A stretch of DNA of 64,000 bases from Anaeramoeba flamelloides (Eukaryota > Metamonada > Anaeramoebidae), in assembly GCA_027625915.1 (NCBI GenBank), contig JANTQA010000029.1:8432001-8496000 (forward strand). Reading direction: 5' to 3'. Shown one piece after another: positions 47,436 through 56,579 of this stretch (the stretch's first letter is position 1; each line of letters starts with the position of its first letter). The position numbers and the translations under genes are program-made. Under the pieces are notes generated by a model. The model did not search any database and was not told the origin of the DNA. It saw only the letters and a list, made by a program, of their open reading frames with translations.

Positions 47436-49360
47436 AACAGAATCAAAAAATTCCTATCTGAATTTGGAATATTTTTCATTTTTTTGATAAAAAAGTAACT
47501 TCCAAAGGCAAATTGGAAGTCACTTGTATTACGGTGGTTGTAATTTTCAATGATCGTTTCGAAGAAACACAAAGTTCTCAATTTTCAAACATTTTTTTTT
47601 TTAAAAGTAATTTTTTTCAAATTCCGAATTTTTTCTTATGTTTCTATTTTGTGTTCTCGGAACCATAACAAAACATATATTGGAATAATCAAATACTTGT
47701 TTTGCAAAAAATTACTGGTATTTAACTGTTTTAGAACTTTTTTGTTTTCAAAAAAAAGTACTTCTTGTCCGACAAAAGTGTGACCAAACACTCTGCTCTA
47801 AAATATCTTGAAATTCGATGCCAAACATCAAGAGAGATACTTTGAATTCTCTATTTAAAATTTTTGGTAATTTTACTGGTCAACAATTGGAGGTTTCTGA
47901 ATTTATTCCAACACCGATTTTCAGAGAGGTACTTGTTGATATAAAATAACCAAATTTCTGAGATAAAAGAGAAAATTAAAGAAACTGTTTCCTTTATGGG
48001 CTAGCTGAAGTTGTTCATTCCTTAATTAAGATGAGAGTAAAAAGTCGCCTTTTTTAAATAATAAAAAATTGCAGAATTAGACAAAAATAAAAGACTGAGT
48101 TGAACCAATTCATGGAAAGAACTTATTAAGGGTTTAAATGGAAAATGTCAAATTAAAGTGAAATTTGTAAAAAAGTTTAATACCGATTTGAAATTGTCTA
48201 CTTTTCTGTCAACACGAAAATTAAGATCAAATAATAGAAAAAAATAACGAGCTTCAAAGGAAAAAGCATTTTATTATTATCAACCGCTCCAACAAATAGA
48301 ATTAAGATCTGGTTTTTCATCTTTGCTTGTTGTGTGGTTTTCGAAAAAAACCAAAAAAGTTGAATTTTTTTTTACAAAAGATCAAAGTTAAACTCCAACA
48401 AAAAGCTAATATTTTAAAAAATTTGTATGATAATTGATCCCCCATTTCCACTTTTGTCACTTATTTTCTCTTTTCTTGTCATTCTTGAAAATTATCGTAA
48501 TAACCAATTTTAATTTTAATAAGGTAGTAAAAGTTCTCACTTTCATAATTATTTTTTTACAGTCTTTTGTACCTCCCTTTTCTTTAAAAACCAAAATCAA
48601 GTCTAAGAAATTTGGTGGGTTATTTGTAATCAAAACATAATTCAGAAAATCAAATTAAACCAAAATTTGAGTTTTTTTCAATTTTCACAATAGGAATTGT
48701 TATATTCCACCTTTTTAGGGACTAAATTTACAATTGAAGTTTTAAATAAAATGTATTTTTATCATGGTTGGGTAGTTGGTAATTCTCACAAATATTTATC
48801 AGGTGAGATTTAAGTAGGAAAAAAGAAATATTTTTACTAAATTTGTCTTTCCTTGTTTCTTTGTTATCTGTATATTCTGCAATATCTCAATATAAAAAAG
48901 AAGGTAAGGGAAAAATAACGTTTTGAGATAATTCATTCCTATATGAAAAGGTCATCCTTAGATTTTGTTAATAATTTTCTAACCAATTTTTTGAATGTAG
49001 TTGAGCAGTTTACAGGGTCTGATCTTTTCATATAAAAATACAAAATTAAGTTAAAATGGTAAAAAATTTAGAATTTTTCTGTATTATTTTCTGGTTGTAG
49101 TTAGAATTTACTAAAAGCTTGATATAGTATTTGGTATTATGTAGAATTAATTAAAATCCACATTTTCTTAAAAAGGAAGTCTATTTTTTATCATTAAAAA
49201 AAGATTGACTTATTTCTGTTAATTTTGATTTTTCATTAAGATCTTTAAATATAAAACCCCAATTAACCTTTCTCACAACCCCTAATCTAAATGTGTTGAA
49301 ATGAACAAATTAAGTCTTTGAGAATAATAATACCAACAAAAAAATATTTACCCAACAATA
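47436..49360. other. Intergenic region upstream of the Wee1-like gene
   Basis: AT-rich DNA that should hold the promoter of the minus-strand kinase. Short reading frames (for example 48434-48640) are AT-coded and hydrophobic and are not supported. No repeat family member was recognised. Confidence 0.5.
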
Positions 49361-50439
49361 CACTACAAGGAAAAAAAATTTTTTTTTTCAGAGCTAGTTT
49401 TTAACTTTTTCAAACACACATATTATGTGCTATAAAAATTTCTATTTTAAAATTATCTGCACCCAAAAAATAAAAAAAAAAAAATGAAAAATGAAAAAAG
49501 CTTACTATAAAAAAAATTTTTTTAACTAAAATTTTTAATCGTAATTTTTTTTTTTTTTACTGAGATATTTTTTTTTTTTTTGATTTAAAATCAATTTTTA
49601 TGATTTTTTTTTAAAAGTTTAGGTTAAATATACTGAGTTTAAGTGAAAATTAATTTGTTTAAAGAAAAATTAATAAAAATCAAATTAATGAATTTTTTGA
49701 ATTTTTGAATTTTTGAACTTTTTTTGAAAAATTCAAAAATTTTATTAATATTATTTTTTTCAATGATGGCACTTGAATATCCGTTCCCGGTTTTTAATCA
49801 ATATTTACAACCAGGAAAATTTATTTTTCATCATAAAAAGCATTTTTAAAAAAAATTGATTTCAACTTTTTATTTTTTTTTTTTAGTCGAAAAATCATGA
49901 TTTTTTCTACTAAAAAAAATGATTCAAACTTCTACACCTTTTACAGATAAAATTTCTAGTATTAGAGACCTGAGCCGAAGAAAAAAAGAGTTTTATTAGA
50001 GTTAAATTTTCATTTTTTTCAATTTTATTTTGAAAATCGCAAGAATGCCTGGAGAGTTAAAAAAAAAAAAAAAAAAACAGAAAAAAAAAAAAATTAAAAT
50101 TAATTAAAAAAAAATCAGTTAATATGTATTGAACTACGACTTCAAAAACAAAAATATTGTATAAAAAAATTTCTAAAAGATATTTAAATATATATTTTTT
50201 AATATAAATTTAAATCTAACCAAGTAAAAAAAAAATAAAACATTAAAAAAAAATTTTTTTTGGATTTTTTATTTATTTATTTAATTTATTGTTATATATT
50301 AGTAAATTAAAACAAGGACCAGAAAAAAACATAAAAAATTTTAAATAAGAATTAATTGTATTAATAGAATCATTTTAAATCTACCCCAAATATAAATCAT
50401 GCTATAATTCACCTTTCTTCTTTATTCACATTATCATCC

Positions 50440-50665
50440 GAATAGAAATATCTTGAATAACATCGTGTGCTACGATGGGTTTGTGTGGAGTTCATGTGCT
50501 GTGATTCCTTGGTTGTTGATGATACAGAGTTGGGTTAGTCCCAACTCTGGAAGGCAGTAGCAACATCAACAAAATAAACTGCCTAATTAGGCCAAATGAT
50601 GAGGTTTTTTAACATTAGGGACTAGTAAGTCCCTAATGTTTACCTGACCTTTTAGATTAGGATTT
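50440..50665 (+). ncRNA. Structured ncRNA candidate, box C/D-like
   Basis: A GC-richer island with three hairpins: CATCG/CGATG at 50461-50477; a 10-bp stem with arms CAGAGTTGGG and CCCAACTCTG (50525-50549); and a 13-bp stem with a 4-nt loop (50611-50640). ATGATGA (50596-50602) resembles box C and CTGA (50644-50647) box D. CCTAAT (50582) and ATTAGG (50656) can close a stem around them, and T runs follow. This could be a snoRNA, possibly of U3/U8 size, but box A/B-like U3 elements were not found. Alternatively the minus strand is open for 28 codons (50578-50492) after a GCAG acceptor and might be an exon. Class and strand are uncertain. Confidence 0.4.
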
Positions 50666-50841
50666 ATTTTTTAAATTTTTTTTTAAAGGTTTAAAAAATA
50701 AAAAAAAAAAAAAGGAATAATGATGAAAAAAAGAAAAAAAAGAAAAGAAAAAGAAACAAAAGAATAAATAAAAAGGAAATTTTTACTTCAATTCGAAATA
50801 AAATAAATAAAACTAAATGTGTTGAAAGTAGGTGCATTTAC

Positions 50842-50940
50842 CCTCCGCTTAGGAGACCCTTTTTTTTTCTTTTTATTGAAAATCATTGGTTGAGAATCTT
50901 CAAGCCAGAATCCAATATAGTCAATTACGAGCCTCTTTTT
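50842..50940 (-). CDS. Candidate internal exon, minus strand
   Basis: A 99-nt block between acceptor-like AAAGATAG and donor GTAAATGC is open for exactly 33 codons on the minus strand. It includes RLVIDYIGFWLEDSQPMIF and a basic KKKKKGSPKRR end resembling a nuclear localisation signal. GC is raised. A T-rich pyrimidine tract (the complement of the 68-nt poly(A)) lies just upstream on this strand, as at an intron end. With 51164-51367 and possibly 50492-50578 it may form part of one gene, perhaps carried by the CACTA-bounded segment. Not recognised. Confidence 0.4.
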
Positions 50941-50970
50941 CTATCTTTGTTCTATTTTTTAATTAGAAAA

Positions 50971-50972
<2 letters not shown>

Positions 50973-51040
<68 letters not shown>
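50973..51040 (+). repeat. Poly(A) run of 68 nt
   Basis: An uninterrupted A homopolymer, followed by further A-rich sequence to about 51077. Its length should be treated with caution in any assembly. Confidence 0.95.
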
Positions 51041-51042
<2 letters not shown>

Positions 51043-51163
51043 AAAAAATGAAAAAATGAAAAAAAAAAAAAAAAAAAGTAGGATAATTACCAAAAGATTA
51101 TTTTATGAGTTAGAATAAAGTTAAATTGATTAAATTGACATTAATTTAATCATTTTTTTAACT

Positions 51164-51367
51164 TTATTCGTTTTTATTTCTCTTTATAAATTTTAAATCT
51201 TGAAAAGCCTTATGTCTACTCAGATTAGAGAATCGAGCAGCGTCACCAATTGTACCACTTTGGAAAATGATATGCTTAGTGTCAATGCCATTGAGACCAT
51301 AGAAGAAGAAGAAAAGAAGATGAACTGGGGAGATTTGATTATAGAAGAACTTGGGAGGGAAGACACC
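51164..51367 (-). CDS. Candidate exon, minus strand (alternative: small + strand ORF)
   Basis: After the acceptor TTTCAG the minus strand is open for 67 codons to TAA. It includes VFPPKFFYNQISPVHLL, YGLNGIDTKHIIFQSG and TIGDAARFSNLSRHKAF, with GC-rich third positions like those of the flippase gene. The first part is hydrophobic. The plus strand over the same DNA is also open from an ATG at 51212 to TAG at 51374 (54 acidic residues beginning MSTQIRESSSVTN). The clear acceptor makes the minus strand the better choice. Not recognised. It lies inside the CACTA-bounded segment. Confidence 0.4.
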   Translation of the reverse strand, partial: GVFPPKFFYNQISPVHLLFFFFYGLNGIDTKHIIFQSGTIGDAARFSNLSRHKAFQDLKFIKRNKNE

Positions 51368-51505
51368 CTGAAATAGCATAAAGAAAACCCAAAAATTAAA
51401 ACGTAATAATTTGTTCAATTTTTTTTCCAATTTTTTTTTGTTTTTTTTTGGATTTTTTTTTAGATTTTTTTTCAGTTTTTTTTTTCCAATTTTTTTATTT
51501 TTTAT

Positions 51506-51590
51506 TTAAGGGACTATTCTATATTAATTGTTTAAGTAAATTTAATAGAGATTTAGAACTTTTTTTGCCAACTACTTAGATTTGAAATCA
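51506..51590 (+). repeat. Dispersed repeat family E, copy E1
   Basis: AAGGGACTATTCTATATTAA onward matches 63920-64000 for at least 80 bp, including TTTTTTTGCCAA and ACTTAGATT. The full extent is unknown because the other copy runs off the window. Confidence 0.65.
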
Positions 51591-51748
51591 AAGTGAAAAA
51601 CTTCTTAGTATAGTAATGAAATCTCGATAAATGACATTCATTAAATTTAGTTATTGTTTTTCTAGAAATAAAAAAAAAAAAAATTTTCCATTTTTTCACT
51701 TTTTTGAAAGTTGCTTTTTTTCAACTTTTCTCAAAAATACAAAAAAAT

Positions 51749-51783
51749 GAGCAAGAAAGCAAAAACATGTTTTTTCTGTGGTA
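51749..51783 (+). CDS. Candidate first exon with a Cys-x2-Cys motif
   Basis: An ATG opens MSKKAKTCFFCG, with GTAGAT as a possible donor inside the Gly codon. Without splicing the frame ends five codons later. The motif resembles the start of a small zinc-binding domain. No downstream exon was identified with confidence; the frame at 53230-53693 also contains CQYC and lies on the same strand. Weak evidence. Confidence 0.2.
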
Positions 51784-52030
51784 GATCGACAAAAAAATAG
51801 TTTGAAAAATAGGCTGAAAAGGTTTTTTCGATTTCCATGAAAAAACAGTTCGACTTGAAAAAAATATACAATTTATTCTTTACTTAAAATAAAAGATTTT
51901 CTTTTTTTTTCTTGTACCATTCTTTTTTTTTTTGAAATTACTTTTTAGTTTATATTCTTCTGTAATTGTTGAATTTGAAGTTTTTTTAAGTGTCCCAAAT
52001 TACCATCCCAAAAGTTTTTGTCAGAGTCAA

Positions 52031-52606
52031 ACACTAGTGTGAATATGAATGTTGTAAAAAATAGAGTTTTTTTGATTTTCTCAAAAAATTGTGAGTTTCA
52101 CACTGTTACCAAAGTTTAGGAAATAGAGATTTAGAAATGAGATTATATAAATAAGCAAAAGAGTATTTTAGACCAAAAACCGCCTCGAAATTACAGATGT
52201 TTTGTTTCTAAAAAAAATTTTGTTTTCAAAACAAAACATCTGTTCAGTCAGTTTCACTTTTAAGGCACAAACTTTCAACGAAATTTAAGGCACAAAAAAA
52301 ATCTCAAATTAAAGCACAAATTTCTGCTTCTAGTAAAAATAAATTGTAAAAATTAAAATTCCAAATTTTGTGCCTTAATTTGAGATTTTTTTTGTGCCTT
52401 AAATTTCGTTGAAAGTTTGTGCCTTAAAAGTGAAACTGACTGTAATTTCGAGGCGGTTTTTGATTTAGAATCATTATTAACTTAAAATTTTAACCCGATA
52501 TAGATATATCCATAATCAAAACTTTGGTAACGGTGTGAAAATCACAATTTTTTGAGAAAATCAAAAAAACTCTATTTTTTACAACATTCATATTCACACT
52601 TGTGAA
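52031..52606. repeat. Foldback MITE family D, copy D1, with C3 nested in its loop
   Basis: The outer arms begin CTAGTGTGAATATGAATGTT and end in the inverted form CATTCATATTCACACTTGTG. The pairing continues inward through ACCGCCTCGAAATTA (about 52183-52197) and TAATTTCGAGGCGGT (about 52443-52457). The loop holds a 45-bp hairpin (CAGATGTTTTGTTT and its complement) and the C3 palindrome. Confidence 0.8.
52243..52444. repeat. Foldback MITE family C, copy C3 (nested)
   Basis: About 202 bp, nearly identical to C5 and C1: CAGTCAGTTTCACTTTTAAG on the left and its inverse on the right. It sits at the tip of the D1 palindrome. Confidence 0.9.
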
Positions 52607-53229
52607 AGAATAAAAGAAGAGAATTAGAACTATTTTTTAAAAAAGTAATTATCGAAAAAACAAATTGAGTTATGTATAGAGACAAGTTGGATGAACAGAA
52701 GTGAAAGAGAAAATATTCACTAGTTTTAAATTATTTTTTAATTTATAAAAAATGAGAATAAATATTATTTTTGAGAAAATAATTAAATCCAAAATTAATC
52801 AAAAAAACTCATCTTCAATTAGATATTTTTACAAAATAAATATTTAAAAATATCTTTTTTTTAGAATTGTAAAATTTAAAAAAAAACAAAAACTAAAAGT
52901 TCCAATATTTAAAAAACCCGTCTATTTTCAATTCTAAACATATTTCAAGATTAGGATTACGTATTTAGTTATTGGTCAAAAAAAAAAAAAACAATTAATA
53001 GAGACTAGCGCCTTTAGAATGTTGATTTTTTTTAACTTGTAAATTTGATCAATATTTTTAATTCATTTTTACACTAATCATAAAAATATTTTTATTTATA
53101 TTTTTTTTTATTTATCTTAAAATTTTTATTATTATTTTATTATTCTTCGTTTCCAAATAAATATTTTCATATTTTTTTTCAAAAAGTCACAAATCTGAAT
53201 GTTGTTTTTTTTTTACATAATTTTTTTAC

Positions 53230-53693
53230 AAAAAAATATTGAATCACCTGGTTTTGGTAAATTAAAATCTTTTCCAGGATTTATAAACCGTAAAAAACAA
53301 TATTTGATCCAAAGCAATGTAAAATTTCCAGTTATTTTTCGAAATAAAAATAATAAAATATGTCAATATTGCTTCAATTATTTTTATGATCCAAAATGTT
53401 GTATAGATAAAAAAGTTTTTAAGAGAAATTCAATGTCTGGTATAACACTTTTAGATAATTCTATCCTTAAAAAAATAGGAAAATATAATTTTAATAATGA
53501 TCAAAAACTTTTAATTTTAACACCGTATATTCGGAAACATTATAGAACTTTGATTCAATCCCTGAAATTTGAAAAATTAATTAATTTTCAAAATAAATAT
53601 TTAAAAAATTTAAAAATTAGCAAAATTAAGAATTTTCTTGGTGATTTTCCCATTTTAAATTTTGATGAAAAAAATCAATTTTTTTTTTTATGA
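53230..53693 (+). CDS. Unassigned protein-coding remnant with CQYC motif
   Basis: An open frame including GFGKLKSFPGFINRKKQY, NKICQYCFNYFYDPKCC and TPYIRKHYRTLIQSLKFEKL. The composition is protein-like although AT-coded. The Cys cluster C-x2-C plus two later Cys suggests a metal site. After the TGA at 53691 the same frame stays open for about 33 more codons (including ENSGINISNENDENLELI) and is then interrupted by the partial family C palindrome at 53795. This suggests a decayed gene or transposon coding region, possibly of the CACTA-bounded segment. No family was recognised, and the start is uncertain. Confidence 0.4.
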
Positions 53694-53794
53694 TATCATG
53701 AAACTATAAAAAATGAAGTTATAAGTGAAAATTCAGGAATAAATATTTCAAATGAAAATGATGAAAATTTAGAGTTAATTGATCAAAATTTAAT

Positions 53795-53897
53795 AACAGT
53801 CAGATTCACTTTTAAAACACAAACTTTAATTGAAAATAAAGCACAAATTGTCTCAAATTAAAGCACAAACATAAAGTCTCAAAATAAAGCACATTTT
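53795..53897. repeat. Family C, partial diverged copy C4
   Basis: Only one arm is present: AACAGTCAGATTCACTTTTA, then AAGCACAAA-type units repeated about three times (each followed by TCTCAAA). No inverted partner follows. It interrupts the frame at 53230. Confidence 0.65.
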
Positions 53898-54189
53898 TTT
53901 TTTTGAATATTTTTTTCATTTTTTCCAATTTTTTTTAAAGAGAATCCAGTCAACTATGCACTCCTCTCTGGAAAAACAAAAAAAAAAACAAATTTTCAAA
54001 ATAGTCAAAAAAAAACTACTTTGAAAAAATCTTAAAACAAAAAGAAAAGATAACTTACCAACTTAGTATACTCTTATAAAACTAAAATTTATTCGACATC
54101 AACTAATTGTAAATTAAAAAGTCTTTAACTCGTTATGAATAAAGTGAAAATATCACTTTATAAAATTAATAAGTATTAAGTCAAATACT

Positions 54190-54389
54190 TACAGTCAGTT
54201 TCACTTTTAAGGCACAAACTATCAACGAAATTTAAGACACAAAAAAAATCTCAAATTAAAGCACAAAATTCAGATTCTAGTAAAATAAATTGTAAAAAAA
54301 AAAATTCCAAATTTTGTGCCTTAATTTGAGATTTTTTTGTGTCTTAAATTTCGTTGAAAGTTTGTGCCTTAAAAGTGAAACTGACTGTA
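54190..54389. repeat. Foldback MITE family C, copy C5
   Basis: A 200-bp near-perfect palindrome, TACAGTCAGTTTCACTTTTA to its inverse ending GACTGTA, with TA at both edges. It is about 150 bp from the right CACTA-like end. Confidence 0.9.
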
Positions 54390-54549
54390 AGGGGTATTAA
54401 AATTTAGGCGAATTTAAGAGTAAAAATGAAAATTTTTTATAATTTTTTTTCTACACCCAAAAAAATATTTTTTTTGATTTTTAAAAATTTTTAAGGGGGT
54501 TTGGTTAATATTTTAGAGTATATAGCACTTTTTTCTTTTCCTTGTAGTG

Positions 54550-56579
54550 AAGTGTAAAGTTTTATTTGTCATAAATTATAATGACCAAAAGTCAATTGTG
54601 TGAAGTACTTTCCCTTTGATTCATCATGGTGTTGAGTGAACTCTTCTTATTCAATGAAAAAACAAGGAAAAAACAAAACCAAAAATAACAATCAAATTAA
54701 AAAGCACAATTCCTTAGTAAGTATTGATCTTTTTAAGTGTAGAAGAAGGAACAATTTCCAGTAACTAAATGTAAAAATTTCATTGGTGGTGTGATCTTTG
54801 AAGATCAGAGTTCTTTTTTCACTGTTGGTAACCAAAATCTGGATTGTAATAAAAAGTGGAATTTGCATTTTTAAATGTTCTTGTCTCGTAAAATTGAATT
54901 GGAATTGCCTTTCTTCAAGAAACCATCATAAAAAAAAAGAACAATCAACTTTTTAGAAATCTTGTTCATTTTATATTATTTGTTCAAAACCGTATTCATT
55001 TTCATCAAAAAGATCAATAATGAATATATCATTTCCCAAATTCAATTGTGAAACATTCATGAAAATTGAATTTTTTTAAAAATATGGAGATCTACTTTGC
55101 TTTTCAAACAAAAAAATATTTATTAAAAAAAATACCCCTTATCTTAATAAATTTTTATTAATTTTTAATACACTATTCATATAATTTGTGTAATGTTATA
55201 AATAGGAATCGGGTTTTCAATTTTAGTATCCTTTACTTTTTTTTTTTTTTTTTTTAATTTTTAGAATCAAAAAATAGGTCTATTTATCGATAACACATTC
55301 TTAAAATTTGTTACAAGAGTCAAATTTTTCTCTCAAAAAATCTTTATGTTTTTTTTTTTTAGTATGATTACCTATGTTTAATTGATGAGATCCTCTTTCT
55401 TGTAATATTTTTCAAATAAATTTACATAGTATCAAAGAGAACTTTAGAGTGCCAATATGAATTACCTTTCAATTACATCATACTTTATTTCGAGAGAAAA
55501 CTATGGTAAGGTTAATCCCTTCAAAGAAAAAAAAATATATACTGGTATTTGAATAATAAATGGGATTTTTTTTCACTTCATTTTTAATTTCTCTTTTTTA
55601 AGAGAACATAGATCGAGAACCTTAAATTGTAACCTAATCTCTTTGAGAACTATATTTATAAAAAAAAAATATGGAAAAGGAAGTGAAAATTCTTTCCCAT
55701 TTAGAATTCAAATACCAGTATCTCTTTTACACCCAATCCTTGATTTTTTATTTAAGTTATTGAGATCAGTTCGATAATCATGATTGTTACATTGAAAATA
55801 TCTTTTTAATCTGTGAAAAAGAATTAGAAAAGTTTTAAATATAAAAAATAAAAAGAAATGTGAAAATTAGTAGTAGGTTAGGTCAATTTTTTAAGGTGTC
55901 GAATTCACTTACGAGTGCATTAAAAAATAACATACCAATCAATATTTGAAACAAAACAGTGACGAAAGTCAAAGATAAGAAAATATTGAAATACATTTAC
56001 AAAACTGTCAATCTCTAAATCAAATTTATGATTTTCAATAAGGAATTTCTCGTTTTTTGCTTTTGATTATCCATACCAAAAGAAGAATTGAAAAAGTTTT
56101 GAGAACATGTTAAAATCAAAAACTGGTTTTACAATTTCTTCGTGTGAAAGGAAAAATTTTACATTATACAATTCATGAGATTGTTAAAACACATACTATA
56201 TGATTTGTGTTATAGGTTCTATGAGTTTTGAAGTGAAATACCCCATTTAATAAATAAAAAAAAATTTTTCGTATGAAAAAAATATAAAATAAGAAATAAA
56301 ATTATCGTCAGATTTAAAACTCAAAAGTGAGAAGTAAAATTATTCCAGAAACAAGACTTTTTGATTTTAATATTTCTTTCTGCGAAAGAAATATTTTTTC
56401 AAATTTCATACCTTAGAAATGAATCACTTTTAATGAAAATAACTCATCAGAATTATTCTACATTTAATATTGGGATCATAATAGAAGTTAAATTGTTTTA
56501 AAAAGGATTTTTTTGATCAATTTATTTTCATTTTTTTATTTCTTCTTAAATATTTTTTTTCTTTTAATTTATAATTACA
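54550..56579. other. Intergenic region upstream of the B-box gene
   Basis: AT-rich DNA with MITE J4 at 55542-55718. No other feature was recognised, and no promoter motif could be assigned to the plus-strand gene at 56580. Confidence 0.55.
55542..55718. repeat. Small palindromic MITE family J, intact copy J4
   Basis: 177 bp from CTGGTATTTGAATAATAAAT to GAATTCAAATACCAG, flanked by TA on both sides. Inner arms TTTTCACTTCATTTTT and AAGTGAAAA pair partly. It is the best-preserved free-standing J copy. Confidence 0.85.

Larger units (their letters stand above)
49361..54549. mobile_element. Segment bounded by CACTA-type inverted ends (family F, F1)
   Basis: The left edge is CACTACAAGGAAAA (49361-49374) and the right edge its exact inverse TTTTCCTTGTAGTG (54536-54549). 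CACTACAAGAAAA is the classic En/Spm terminus, so the ends are CACTA-like. The first roughly 700 bp resemble the complete short element F2 (60484-61183), sharing CCGTTCCCGG near 49783. Whether the 5.2-kb segment is one element, perhaps with coding exons (50.5-51.4 and 53.2-53.8 kb), or two separate ends trapped around unrelated DNA is unresolved. The flanking triplets (ATA and AAG) do not form the 3-bp duplication expected of CACTA elements. C, D and E family repeats lie inside. Confidence 0.5.

Noticed and set aside
50530-50545. GGGTTAG resembling a telomere repeat or telomerase template
   Set aside because: Only one unit, and it is buried in a 10-bp hairpin stem and loop, not single-stranded.
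50640-50650. TTACCTG resembling the 5' end of U1 snRNA
   Set aside because: It follows rather than precedes the structured segment, and no U1 stem-loops or Sm site come after it.
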